Assembly: GCF_024753565.1 (NCBI RefSeq)
Contig: NZ_JANTPT010000001.1
Span: 1,815,336-1,879,335, forward strand
Reading direction: 5' to 3'
Length of the DNA stretch: 64,000 nt
Source: Mechercharimyces sp. CAU 1602
GTDB lineage: Bacteria; Bacillota; Bacilli; Thermoactinomycetales; JANTPT01
Shown: in pieces, positions 8,453 to 17,492 of the stretch
Layout: the number at the start of each line of letters is the position of its first letter
Numbering within the stretch: position 1 is the first letter of the stretch
Notes under the pieces: model-generated
Databases searched by the model: none
Told to the model about the DNA's origin: nothing
The model's input: only the letters and a program-made list of their open reading frames with translations
Program-made: the position numbers and the translations under genes

Positions 8453-8569
8453 TTATTTCGCTCTTCCCTTTTTCTTATCTGTCCGCAATGCCGATGTGAG
8501 AAAGAATAGAAACCCTCCCCACAATACGAGCGCTCCGATTAAAAACATAATCCATGCTCCACCACTCAT
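8453..8569 (-). CDS. MetS family small subunit of the NSS transporter
   Basis: A 38-residue protein: a short N-terminus, one membrane segment (MFLIGALVLWGGFLFF) and a basic tail (DKKKGRAK). This matches the MetS-type small subunit described for the Corynebacterium methionine/alanine transporter MetPS. Its ATG overlaps the stop of the large transporter subunit (ATGA at 8566-8569), implying translational coupling and stoichiometric synthesis. The overlap and composition make it convincing despite its size. Confidence 0.85.
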   Translation of the reverse strand: MSGGAWIMFLIGALVLWGGFLFFLTSALRTDKKKGRAK

Positions 8570-10092
8570 GATGCATGCTCCTTCCCTTCCTCACGTTTGA
8601 AGGATATATCTGTTTTCCATTTCATCCCTTGTAGCACAAAGCCAAGTACGAGTGCCAATCCTAGTGAACCCAGACCAAACACAAGCATTCCACCTAAGCT
8701 ACCTCCATACGGTTCTCCAGCAGAAATCTCGCCATACAAGGTTTTGGCTGCCAATCCACCTAGAATGAGGGGGGTGATAAAGAGAATCCATTTCCACCAC
8801 GCACCTAATCGAATATCAGATACATAGTTGATATGAGTGTGCATGAAACCGAGTTGCTTTGTCACCCACGCGATCGCTATTACTTCTAGCAAAGCACCGA
8901 TTAACAATCCATACTGATTGGTAAAATGGTCTACCACATCGAGGAAGTAAATTCCCCCTCCTGTTGAATACAACACACTAACTAAGGCAGCAATACCACA
9001 AAGCCAGTTTACAGCTTTGGTACGGCTAATCCCCAACTTATCACGTAGTGCCGCTACTCCTGGCTCCAACAAGGAAATGGCAGATGTAAGCCCTGCAAAA
9101 ACAAGCGATCCGAAGAAGAGAACACCAAACAAAGAATTAAATCCTGGGAAAGCATTAATAATTTGTGGGAATACCACAAATGCCAATCCGATCGACTGCG
9201 ACACTACATTCTCAACATCCGTTCCAGTGGTTGCCGCTAAGAATCCTAATGCACCAAAAATTCCGATAGCTGCTAAAAATTCAAACCCACTGTTTGCAAA
9301 CGCCGCAATCAGGCCGCTGTTTGTTAGGTCTTGATCTTTCTTCAAATAGCTAGCATACGTAATCATTGTTGCAAAGCCGATACTAAGTGAGAAAAATACT
9401 TGTCCGTAGGCTGCAATCCAAACGTCGAAGTTGGTCAGCATACTAAAATCTGGGGTAAAGAGAACATTAAGACCCTCAGAAGCACCTTCTAATGTTACTC
9501 CACGAAGGGTAACGATTAAGAGCATCAAGACGAGCAGTGGCATTAGAATTTTAGCTGCTTTCTCAATACCACTCCGAGCACCTCGACGCATAATGGCGTA
9601 AGTAACTGCCCAGATAATAGCCACCGATATGAGTACTGGCCAAGAAATCGAGCCTGTCGACCAAAAAGCTTCCCCTTTTGTATCCATAGCCAAGAAATCG
9701 TTAAAGAAGAATGACTCGGTATCCGTCCCCCACTTTGTTCCAAAGGAGAAGTAACTATAACTTAATGCCCATCCAATGATAACCATGTAGTAGGAGACAA
9801 TAACGAATGATAAGAGAACTTGAAACCATCCAAGCCATTCCCAATTTTTCGATAGCCGTCGATAGGATAAGGGAGCTGAACCACGAAAACGATGACCCAG
9901 TGTATATTCTAGCAATAGTATAGGAATACCCGCTGTTAAAAGAGCAATGAAATATGGAACGAGGAAGGCGCCTCCTCCATTTTCATACACTACATAAGGA
10001 TATCTCCATATGTTGCCCAAACCAATCGCTGATCCAACTGCTGCAAGGATAAACCCCGCTCTACTGCCCCATTGTTCCGATTGTTGCTTCAT
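8566..10092 (-). CDS. Neurotransmitter:sodium symporter family transporter (MetP-like)
   Basis: 508 residues with about twelve membrane segments. The N-terminus (WGSRAGFILAAVGSAIGLGN, then WRYPY) is the NSS/SNF family signature in TM1, which carries the sodium and substrate site. These transporters import amino acids with sodium. Association with the MetS-type small subunit suggests methionine/alanine-type substrates, but specificity is inferred only. The start ATG follows AAGGAGGG. No SAM or T-box riboswitch is visible upstream. Confidence 0.9.
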   Translation of the reverse strand: MKQQSEQWGSRAGFILAAVGSAIGLGNIWRYPYVVYENGGGAFLVPYFIALLTAGIPILLLEYTLGHRFRGSAPLSYRRLSKNWEWLGWFQVLLSFVIVSYYMVIIGWALSYSYFSFGTKWGTDTESFFFNDFLAMDTKGEAFWSTGSISWPVLISVAIIWAVTYAIMRRGARSGIEKAAKILMPLLVLMLLIVTLRGVTLEGASEGLNVLFTPDFSMLTNFDVWIAAYGQVFFSLSIGFATMITYASYLKKDQDLTNSGLIAAFANSGFEFLAAIGIFGALGFLAATTGTDVENVVSQSIGLAFVVFPQIINAFPGFNSLFGVLFFGSLVFAGLTSAISLLEPGVAALRDKLGISRTKAVNWLCGIAALVSVLYSTGGGIYFLDVVDHFTNQYGLLIGALLEVIAIAWVTKQLGFMHTHINYVSDIRLGAWWKWILFITPLILGGLAAKTLYGEISAGEPYGGSLGGMLVFGLGSLGLALVLGFVLQGMKWKTDISFKREEGKEHAS

Positions 10093-10252
10093 CCAAGTCC
10101 CTCCTTATTCACCCTAACTTCAGAAATATAAGTCTCATCTTTTGATTCTTTAGATTCGGAAAATTAACTTAAAAATAGCTGATTCCACTCTCCTCTATAT
10201 CTCCTCCTTATCGGATTTATAGTCTGCTTCTTAATGCAAATATATTCGTCAT

Positions 10253-10294
10253 CTATGTGAATCTTTCCTGCTTGGGGAAGAAAGATTCACATAG
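10253..10294. repeat. Perfect 15-bp inverted repeat downstream of the peptide-transporter operon
   Basis: The arms at 10253-10267 and 10280-10294 are exact complements around a 12-base loop. It lies 39 bases past the glutaredoxin stop codon and 160 bases before the symporter start. There is no U-run on either side, so it is an unusual terminator; it could protect the 3' end or be a regulator site. The rest of 10093-10333 is AT-rich and holds no gene. Confidence 0.7.
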
Positions 10295-10333
10295 AAATAT
10301 ATCCAATATAAAGGTAAAATTATCTATTAATAT

Positions 10334-10567
10334 TTATTTCTCTTTCCCCAATAAGCGTAAAATCTCGTCTGGATCTAGACCTTGTACCGATTGCCCGTCG
10401 ATTACGGTGACAGGAACCCCTAAGTAACCCATCGCTTCTACGTCTTTTAAATACTCTGGATAGAGAGAGCAGTTCCGTTCCTCATACTTTAAACCTTGAT
10501 CATGTAAAAATCGTTTCAAGACATTGCATTCGATACAGTGGGAGCGTGAATACAACGTAATTGCCAT
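10334..10567 (-). CDS. Glutaredoxin family protein
   Basis: 77 residues with the thioredoxin fold order beta-CxxC-helix. The redox site is SHCIECNVLKRFL (CIEC, residues about 10-13), then the cis-proline GVPVTVIDG and the C-terminal GLDPDEILRLL helix, as in NrdH/YruB-type glutaredoxins. The ATG at 10567 follows AAGGAGGGG; an earlier in-frame ATG at 10597 overlaps the preceding gene. It is the last gene of a leftward operon with the metallo-hydrolase and peptide transporter, so it may reduce a partner protein of that system (inference). Confidence 0.85.
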   Translation of the reverse strand: MAITLYSRSHCIECNVLKRFLHDQGLKYEERNCSLYPEYLKDVEAMGYLGVPVTVIDGQSVQGLDPDEILRLLGKEK

Positions 10568-10568
10568 A

Positions 10569-11528
10569 CTACCCCTCCTTGCGGGCTTTTTTATCAATGT
10601 AATCCTTAATTCCTAATGCGCAGATTGGTAGATCTAAAGTTAATGTTTGGAATAGAGGAGACTCTTTTTCCACTCCGAACTCTCTTACGTACGAGGCGAT
10701 CGATTGCAATAGTCGTCGTTCTATTCCAGCTGCTCCTTCTCCTGCCTGAAGTGCTTCAACTCCTGCTTCTACAAAACGTGGAATCCAGTAAGTTACTTCA
10801 TCTAAAGCTTTATCCACCTCGTCGCTCATTCCAAAGTGCCCAAAGAAAAGCCGTTGCGGAGAAAATGAGCGAAGACGTTCTATAGAGGCTATCATAGCTT
10901 CCGGATCAAATTGGTTAGGTGATGTAGAAGGAAGAAAAAAGTCCCTTCCTTCCCCCAATCCATCCACGTAACGTACTCCCGCTGTATCTCCTGTAAATAC
11001 CCCCTTTGACACGTTATCATAGATTGAAAAGTGATGTTTCGCGTGCCCTGGAGTATCGATAAAGTAGAGCTTTCTTTCCGCACCTAATCTTAATACATCC
11101 CCTTCTCCTTTAACCAGTACCCGATTTGCCTCCACGGGAAGGACAGGATCGAACAAATCATCAAAAGCATCTTGATACACTTGCCGTGCCCCCATAATCA
11201 ATCTACTGGGATCTATTAAGTGTTTCTGTCCTCGCTCATGCACAATTATTTCAGCCTGAGGACAGCTTTTCATCAATAATCCTGCACCACCAGCATGATC
11301 CAAATGAATGTGAGTCACTATGATATAACGGACATCAGCCGAATCGATATCGAGACAGGCCAAACCCTTTAGCACATGAGGCACTGAAATACTAGGCCCT
11401 GTCTCAATCAATGTAACCGCTTCTTTTATTCGCAACACATATATCCCTGTGCGCTCCGGTTGATACAAGTCAAAACCATCAATCATATATAGTTGCTCAT
11501 GCAGCTGCTTAGGGGTATGCTCTCTCAT
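10569..11528 (-). CDS. MBL-fold metallo-hydrolase, tail of transporter operon
   Basis: About 319 residues. The metal motif THIHLDHAGGAG lies near residue 75, followed by the PGHAKHHFS histidine and FTGDTAG aspartate, then HFG near residue 235. Fold and ligand order match YflN-like hydrolases of the metallo-beta-lactamase superfamily. Two starts compete: GTG at 11534 and ATG at 11528; the purine-rich GGAAAGGGAG upstream is better spaced for ATG. It is separated from dppC by 27 bases, so cotranscription is likely. Substrate unknown. Confidence 0.85.
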   Translation of the reverse strand: MREHTPKQLHEQLYMIDGFDLYQPERTGIYVLRIKEAVTLIETGPSISVPHVLKGLACLDIDSADVRYIIVTHIHLDHAGGAGLLMKSCPQAEIIVHERGQKHLIDPSRLIMGARQVYQDAFDDLFDPVLPVEANRVLVKGEGDVLRLGAERKLYFIDTPGHAKHHFSIYDNVSKGVFTGDTAGVRYVDGLGEGRDFFLPSTSPNQFDPEAMIASIERLRSFSPQRLFFGHFGMSDEVDKALDEVTYWIPRFVEAGVEALQAGEGAAGIERRLLQSIASYVREFGVEKESPLFQTLTLDLPICALGIKDYIDKKARKEG

Positions 11529-11555
11529 CTCCACTCTCCCTTTCCTTCACACAAA

Positions 11556-12470
11556 CTACTGTTTCATGCGGGGATCAAGAATATCACGTAATCCATCCCC
11601 CAACAAGTTAAAGCCCAGTACCGTGAGCATAATTGCCAATCCTGGAAAGATCATTGTCCACGGCGCTAATTGAATGAAATTACGAGCATCCGCTAGCATT
11701 GTTCCCCATTCTGGCTCAGGAGGTTGAGCGCCTAGACCCAAGAAGCCAAGGGCAGCAGCTTCAATTACCGCAATCGCAAAACTTAATGTGCCCTGTACCA
11801 TAACAGGAGTCCAGCAATTAGGCAAAATATGATGGAGGAGAATCCGTCGATCTTTCATACCGATCGACCTTGCCGCCAAAATAAAATCTTCCTCTTTTAC
11901 ACTGAGCACACGCGAGCGCAATAAGCGTCCAAATGTCGGAACATTAATGATTGTAATTGCGATAATCGCATTTTGTAAACTAGGGCCCAAAATGGTCACA
12001 ATCGCGATAGCAAGCAAAATACTTGGAAACGCTAACAGCATATCAAACATGCGCGAAATCAATGTATCCCGAACCCCACCATAGTAACCAGCAATTAACC
12101 CCAAGATTGAGCCCACTAGTATAGAGCCTGTCACAGCGAAGAAACCTACCATCAATGAAAGTCTTGAGCCATATAAAATGCGAGTAAAAACATCTCTCCC
12201 AAGGTCATCTGTACCAAACCAATGCTCTGCAGAAGGTGCTTGCAAGCGAATGTCCGCATCGATTTCATTATATCCATATGAGCTAAGGAAAGGAGCTAAA
12301 ATTGCTAACAGCACAAAAGCACTTATAAGAATTAAGCCAATCATCGCAGACTTATGCCGACGGAACGAACGCCAAAAGTCAAAGAAAGGGCGATTTTGCT
12401 GTTCTGAGTCTGGTTGGGGAGTAGGAGATGGGGTCATAGGTGTAGGTTGTGCTTCTAGTGTAGACATCAT
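11556..12470 (-). CDS. dppC: Peptide ABC transporter permease (DppC/OppC type)
   Basis: 304 residues with six membrane segments. The N-terminal cytoplasmic stretch (FFDFWRSFRRHKSAMIGL) is typical of OppC/DppC proteins, and the coupling EAA-loop reads EAAALGFLGLGAQPP (the family pattern) near residue 230. It pairs with the B permease two bases upstream on the same strand. Substrate class is di- or oligopeptides or nickel-like complexes; peptide is most likely from the binding protein. The symbol denotes family, not proven specificity. Confidence 0.9.
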   Translation of the reverse strand: MMSTLEAQPTPMTPSPTPQPDSEQQNRPFFDFWRSFRRHKSAMIGLILISAFVLLAILAPFLSSYGYNEIDADIRLQAPSAEHWFGTDDLGRDVFTRILYGSRLSLMVGFFAVTGSILVGSILGLIAGYYGGVRDTLISRMFDMLLAFPSILLAIAIVTILGPSLQNAIIAITIINVPTFGRLLRSRVLSVKEEDFILAARSIGMKDRRILLHHILPNCWTPVMVQGTLSFAIAVIEAAALGFLGLGAQPPEPEWGTMLADARNFIQLAPWTMIFPGLAIMLTVLGFNLLGDGLRDILDPRMKQ

Positions 12471-12472
12471 TT

Positions 12473-13483
12473 TTACTCCTTTCCGTACTGGATTCGTGGG
12501 TCAATGGTTGCGTAAAGTAAATCAACGATCAAATTAATGATGACAAATAGCGTGGCGATAACCAAGATACCCGATTGGATCACCTGATAATCTCTCGTTC
12601 CTATCGCTTCATATACATATCGACCAATTCCTGGCCAACTAAAGATCGTTTCTGTCAGAATAGCGCCCCCTAAAAGGAGTCCCATCTGTACACCGATAAT
12701 TGTCAATACTGGAATAAATGCATTTTTCAATGTATGTTTATACACAATCCAAAATTCTGACACTCCTTTAGCACGGGCCGTCCGTATATAATCAGATCGC
12801 ATCACTTCCAACATGCTAGAGCGAGTCATGCGCGCAATCATCGCCATTGGAATGGTTGCCAATGCTACTGCAGGTAGCACTAAGTGCTTCCAAGCATCCT
12901 CAAAAACGTACCAGTTTCCCGTAAGAAGCGCATCTAACGTATATATTCCCGTAATCGGATCAAACAGCGTACGGGCATCTAATCTACCATTAGAGGGAAG
13001 CCACCCTAATTCCTGTGCAAACACCCACTGTTCCAATAAACCAAGCCAAAAGACCGGCATTGAAATACCTATTAGTGCAATCAACATCGCAGAGTAATCT
13101 AACCATGAATTTTGTCGCCATGCCGATAGGATCCCTAAGTTCATTCCGAAAAAAGTGGCCAATGCCAATGCAACAAATGCCAATTCTGCCGTTGCCGCCA
13201 AATAGGGGAACATTTCCTCTCCGATATCCCGGTTAGTCAAGTATGATTTTCCTAAGTCCCCTTGAAATAAATTTTTTACATAGTCCACATACTGCATCAC
13301 CAATGGTTCGTTTAAGCCTAGCTCTTCACGCACTTCCGCAATTTGTCCAGCTGTCGCTTTCGTGCCTAAAATTGCGCGAGCAGGATCACCCGGAATGGCA
13401 TGTACAATTGAGAATGTAAGGAGCGATATGCCGAACAGTACTGGGATGAGTTGTAATAATCTACGGATGGTGTAGCTCAACAT
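12473..13483 (-). CDS. dppB: Peptide ABC transporter permease (DppB/OppB type)
   Basis: 336 residues with six membrane segments. N-terminus MLSYTIRRLLQLIPVLFGIS and the ARAKG / LTETIFSWPGIGRY region near the C-terminus are hallmarks of DppB/OppB permeases. Start ATG at 13483 follows AAAGGAGG; an upstream in-frame start would include that site. It ends 2 bases before dppC. A stem-loop separates it from the upstream solute-binding protein gene. Confidence 0.9.
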   Translation of the reverse strand: MLSYTIRRLLQLIPVLFGISLLTFSIVHAIPGDPARAILGTKATAGQIAEVREELGLNEPLVMQYVDYVKNLFQGDLGKSYLTNRDIGEEMFPYLAATAELAFVALALATFFGMNLGILSAWRQNSWLDYSAMLIALIGISMPVFWLGLLEQWVFAQELGWLPSNGRLDARTLFDPITGIYTLDALLTGNWYVFEDAWKHLVLPAVALATIPMAMIARMTRSSMLEVMRSDYIRTARAKGVSEFWIVYKHTLKNAFIPVLTIIGVQMGLLLGGAILTETIFSWPGIGRYVYEAIGTRDYQVIQSGILVIATLFVIINLIVDLLYATIDPRIQYGKE

Positions 13484-13516
13484 TTGGTTAAATCCTCCTT
13501 TGCTCAATCACAAAGA

Positions 13517-13543
13517 GGTGGCACGCGATTGGCGCTTGCCACC
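13517..13543 (-). other. Intercistronic hairpin between binding protein and permease genes
   Basis: GGTGGCA / TGCCACC (13517-13523 with 13537-13543) plus an inner CGC/GCG pairing forms a stable stem-loop 14 bases after the dppA stop codon. No U-run follows. Such hairpins in binding-protein operons stabilise the upstream transcript segment or attenuate downstream genes, giving excess binding protein over permease; that role here is inference. Confidence 0.7.
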
Positions 13544-13557
13544 CCATCCTTTAGTAC

Positions 13558-15171
13558 TTACTTTTCAATCGAGACATTTTCTAAACTTTCACTTCCCGTC
13601 GGATGCGGTATAAACCCTTTCACGTACGATTGGGATGCAAGTGGTGGTGTAGAATGAACCATAGGAACCCAAGGAGCATCTTTTTTAATCACTTTTTGAG
13701 CTTCTTTATACAATTTGGCACGTTCTTCTTTGTCAGATAAGCCTTGCGCTTTTGACAAAAGTTTATGCAATTCTTCGCTTTTATAAAATGCGATGTTCCC
13801 CGCATCAGGACCTTTGGCATTCGTTTGATCCAACAGAACATACAAGAAGTTGTCTGGGTCACCATTATCACCCGTCCAACCTAAGAGTGCAGCCTCATGT
13901 TCACCCTTACCGGTTTTCTCAAGATATGTTTGCCATTCCATGCTGATAATCTCTACTTCAATCCCCAACTTTTCAAAATCAGCACTTAAATACTCAGCAA
14001 TTTTCTTACCATCCGGCATATATGGACGTGGCACTGGCATCGCCCACAATTCCATTTTAAAGCCATCTTCGTATCCTGCTTCTTTTAACAATTTTTTCGC
14101 TTGGTCAAGATCATACTCGTAATCAGTTATCTCATCATTATAGCCCCACAATGAAGGTGGCATTGGATTTTTTGCTGGTTCAGCCAACCCATTGTAGAAG
14201 CTTTTGATCAACCCTTCTTTATTTACCGCATGGTTGAGCGCCTGGCGCACTTTCACATTATCAAAAGGTTTCTTTTCCGTGTTAAAAGCAAGGTAGCCAA
14301 CATTCATAGGTGGACGGGTATAAAGACTAAGTTTGTCATCATCTTCAATCGATTGGGTTGCATCAGGATTTAATCCATCCATCAAATCAATATCCCCTGA
14401 TTTTAATGCTGTCAGTCTCCCTGCATTATCTGGAATAGAACGGAAGATAACTCGATCCAGAGATGGTTTTCCTTCATCCCAATACTCCGTATTTTTCTTC
14501 AACGTGATGCTATCTTCTTTCTTCCATTCTACAAAGGCGAATGGACCTGTACCAACTGGATTTTCACCAAACTTCTCAGGATCTTTCTTTACTGCTGTGG
14601 GTGAAGCGATCCCAAAAGCCGGCATTCCTAGGTTATTCAAAAACGGACCTTGAGGCTTCTCTAATGTAAATTCAACGGTATAATCATCCATCGCTTTTAC
14701 GCTTTTAATGACGTGGCCTTCATCCCCTTTATAACCACCAAACATATATCCGTAGTAAGGGAATTCTCCGCCCTTATGATATTCGTTATTCTTATCCATC
14801 CAGCGGTTGAAGTTGAACACAACGGCTTCTGCATTAAAGTCGGTGCCGTCGTGAAATTTTACACCTTCACGCAGTTTAAATGTCCAGGTAAGTCCATCTT
14901 CCGATGGTTCCCATTCCGTCGCCAATCCAGGTTCTACTTCCGTGTTTTCTTTCTTATATTTCACCAGTGTCTCATACAAATTTTGTGTCACTTTAATCGA
15001 TTCACCATCTGTCACCTGAGCAGGATCCAATGAATCAGAGTCTCCCCCACGCCCAAATACCAGAGTGCTTCCTTGATCCGCTTGTTGTTCAGAAGAGCCG
15101 CACGCGGCTAGGATGGTGGAAAGAATAAATAATAAGGCAAGCGTTATGATCAGATGCTTTCGTCTCGGCAT
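13558..15171 (-). CDS. dppA: Peptide-binding lipoprotein (SBP family 5, DppA/OppA type)
   Basis: 537 residues. Lipoprotein signal peptide ending ILAACGSS (lipobox LAAC), then the family-5 solute-binding fold with the usual start (SDSLDPAQVTDGES), internal YETLVKY and the WTFKLREGVKFHDGT motif near residue 105. It is anchored outside the membrane and delivers peptides to the B/C permease. The gene lies between the ATPase and permease genes, an order (D,F,A,B,C) seen in Bacillales operons. Exact ligand not readable. Confidence 0.9.
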   Translation of the reverse strand: MPRRKHLIITLALLFILSTILAACGSSEQQADQGSTLVFGRGGDSDSLDPAQVTDGESIKVTQNLYETLVKYKKENTEVEPGLATEWEPSEDGLTWTFKLREGVKFHDGTDFNAEAVVFNFNRWMDKNNEYHKGGEFPYYGYMFGGYKGDEGHVIKSVKAMDDYTVEFTLEKPQGPFLNNLGMPAFGIASPTAVKKDPEKFGENPVGTGPFAFVEWKKEDSITLKKNTEYWDEGKPSLDRVIFRSIPDNAGRLTALKSGDIDLMDGLNPDATQSIEDDDKLSLYTRPPMNVGYLAFNTEKKPFDNVKVRQALNHAVNKEGLIKSFYNGLAEPAKNPMPPSLWGYNDEITDYEYDLDQAKKLLKEAGYEDGFKMELWAMPVPRPYMPDGKKIAEYLSADFEKLGIEVEIISMEWQTYLEKTGKGEHEAALLGWTGDNGDPDNFLYVLLDQTNAKGPDAGNIAFYKSEELHKLLSKAQGLSDKEERAKLYKEAQKVIKKDAPWVPMVHSTPPLASQSYVKGFIPHPTGSESLENVSIEK

Positions 15172-15275
15172 AGCATACTCCTCCTTAAATTCTCTATATT
15201 ATTCAGTCTGCAAGAACAGCTAACATCATACCTACTTTGGTCTATCCTTTGTTTTCCCCAACACCTCCTTTACGG

Positions 15276-16247
15276 CTACAGCAAGTGACACGCGGCAAAA
15301 TGCCCATTGCCATGATCCTTGAACTCTGGACGGGTGGTGCGACAAACTTCCATCACATGGGGGCAACGCGGATGAAAAGCACACCCATTCGGTGGATCAG
15401 CCGGGCTTGGTACATCCCCTTGTAAAATAATTCGCTCCGACTTAGCCTCCGGATTGGGGATCGGGACGGCTGATAACAATGCTTGCGTATATGGATGTTG
15501 GGGATGATCGTACAGCTCATCGCGGTCTGCCAACTCCACCAAACGCCCCAAATACATGACCCCAACTCGATCTGCGATATGGTGTACCACACTAAGATCA
15601 TGGGCGATAAAAAGATAAGTTAGGGCATACTTTTCTTGCAAATCTTCCATCAGATTAAGTACTTGGGACTGTACCGACACATCTAGCGCTGATACTGGTT
15701 CATCTGCTACGATCAATTTGGGATGAACACTCAACGCACGAGCAATTCCAACCCGCTGTCGCTGACCACCACTAAATTGATGTGGATATCGGTTAGCATA
15801 ATCACCTTTTAATCCAACTACTTCTAATAATTCTCGCACGCGTTCCTGTCGCTCTAACTGATTAGCCCCCAATCCATGCACCTTCATCGGCTCTTCTAAG
15901 ATGCTTTTAATCTTCTTCCTTGGATTGAGGGAAGCAAATGGGTCCTGAAATACCATCTGCAGGTTTCGTCTCTGCTTTCGCATCTCCTCCGTATTTAATC
16001 CCATCAATGAGATGCCATCAAATTCAATCTCTCCGCTAGTGGGCTCGATCAATCTCATCAACGCCCTGCCTGTGGTGGACTTTCCGCAGCCACTCTCTCC
16101 CACTAAACCCAATGTTTCTCCTGAGCGGACGTTAAAGGATACATCTTCAACTGCTTTTACTTCTCCAACCTTTTTCCCCCATATACCTCCTCTAATAGGA
16201 AAGGACTTCTTGAGATTACGAACTTGCAAGAGCGTTGCTGATTCCAT
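15276..16247 (-). CDS. dppF: Peptide ABC transporter ATP-binding protein (DppF/OppF type)
   Basis: 323 residues. Walker [13 protein letters not shown] signature [13 protein letters not shown], Walker B LIVADEP, H-loop FIAHDLSVV, and the C-terminal oligopeptide/dipeptide cysteine segment ([14 protein letters not shown]) are present. It lacks nothing expected. The frame runs upstream to 16334, but the ATG at 16247 follows GAGGAGG and gives the usual N-terminus ([12 protein letters not shown]). It overlaps the end of dppD by 32 bases. The 100 bases before dppA hold no gene. Confidence 0.9.
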   Translation of the reverse strand: MESATLLQVRNLKKSFPIRGGIWGKKVGEVKAVEDVSFNVRSGETLGLVGESGCGKSTTGRALMRLIEPTSGEIEFDGISLMGLNTEEMRKQRRNLQMVFQDPFASLNPRKKIKSILEEPMKVHGLGANQLERQERVRELLEVVGLKGDYANRYPHQFSGGQRQRVGIARALSVHPKLIVADEPVSALDVSVQSQVLNLMEDLQEKYALTYLFIAHDLSVVHHIADRVGVMYLGRLVELADRDELYDHPQHPYTQALLSAVPIPNPEAKSERIILQGDVPSPADPPNGCAFHPRCPHVMEVCRTTRPEFKDHGNGHFAACHLL

Positions 16248-17235
16248 TTTTGTCTGCTTCCTCCTCTGCTCCATATAACCAACAGCGACTATAATGTTGA
16301 GTATCTGATTCAATGAGTGGTGGGGCTTCTTCAATGCACTTACTCATCACATGTTCGCAACGGTCGGCAAAACGACATCCCGTTGGCATCTGAATAGGGC
16401 TTGGCACTTGTCCCGGGATAGAGTACAAGCGCTCGCTCTTCTTGTTATTAATATTCGGAATGGATTTTAGTAGCCCTTGTGTATATGGATGAGTAGGCTT
16501 TTGAAAGAGCTGCCGACTTTTCGCCTCTTCCACGATCTGTCCGGCATACATCACCACGATGCGATCACACATCTCTGCCACAACACCCATATCGTGTGTA
16601 ATTAGCATGATAGCGGTTTTAAATTCCTGATTTAACTCACGCATCAAATCCAAAATTTGCGCCTGAATCGTTACATCCAGTGCAGTGGTTGGTTCATCAG
16701 CAATTAACAATCGTGGCTGTAAAACCATCGCCATCGCAATCATCACTCGTTGTCTCATGCCACCAGAGAGCTGGTGTGGATACTCCTTTAAAATCCCTTT
16801 ACGTGTGATCCCGACTTTATCCAACATTTCCAGCGCACGTGCACTCGCCTCTCGCTTAGACACCCGTGTATGTATGCGAATCGTTTCGATCATCTGATCA
16901 CCAATCGTAAACACAGGGTTAAGAGAAGTCATTGGTTCTTGAAAGATCATCGCGATCTCATTACCGCGCAATGCGCGCATTTTTCTATCTGAAACTCTCG
17001 TTAAATCTTCATTATTAAAGCGGATCGATCCCGTTATCTCACCTGGTGGTTGCGGTACCAAGCCCATTATCGAAAGAGAGGTAACACTCTTTCCACACCC
17101 TGATTCGCCAACAATTCCGACGATCTCAGTCTCTTGCACAGTTAAATCCACACCATCGACAGCCTTCACTTTCCCCTTGTCTGTATGAAAATGGATCCCT
17201 AGCTGCGAAATTTTTAATAGTGCTTGCTCAGACAT
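16216..17235 (-). CDS. dppD: Peptide ABC transporter ATP-binding protein (DppD/OppD type)
   Basis: 339 residues and the first gene of the transporter operon. Walker [10 protein letters not shown], signature [14 protein letters not shown], Walker B LLIADEP, H-loop LITHDMGVV, and the C-terminal Cys segment ([14 protein letters not shown]) place it in the OppD/DppD family. The ATG at 17235 is preceded by GAGGTG; an earlier in-frame ATG at 17250 has no site. About 250 bases separate it from the divergent ThyX-like gene, so both promoters should lie there, although I could not resolve clear -35/-10 pairs. Confidence 0.9.
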   Translation of the reverse strand: MSEQALLKISQLGIHFHTDKGKVKAVDGVDLTVQETEIVGIVGESGCGKSVTSLSIMGLVPQPPGEITGSIRFNNEDLTRVSDRKMRALRGNEIAMIFQEPMTSLNPVFTIGDQMIETIRIHTRVSKREASARALEMLDKVGITRKGILKEYPHQLSGGMRQRVMIAMAMVLQPRLLIADEPTTALDVTIQAQILDLMRELNQEFKTAIMLITHDMGVVAEMCDRIVVMYAGQIVEEAKSRQLFQKPTHPYTQGLLKSIPNINNKKSERLYSIPGQVPSPIQMPTGCRFADRCEHVMSKCIEEAPPLIESDTQHYSRCWLYGAEEEADKNGISNALASS

Positions 17236-17492
17236 GTCGATACACCTCAATTAAACAAAAGTCTTATAGTACTGAAAGAAAATATGATATGAAATAGTCT
17301 ATTAACTATTATTTATTCGATATAACTTATAAAAACCCTTCCTCTGATGAATAATTTTTTCGATCTCCTTTCTTCGTATAGTCACTCTATGCAACAATCT
17401 TGACACTAGAACAAGCAATACATCCCTGTAAAATCAAGGTAGAAGATTATCCTCATGTGGAGCTACGAATCTGGTAAAATAGATAGTATTGA

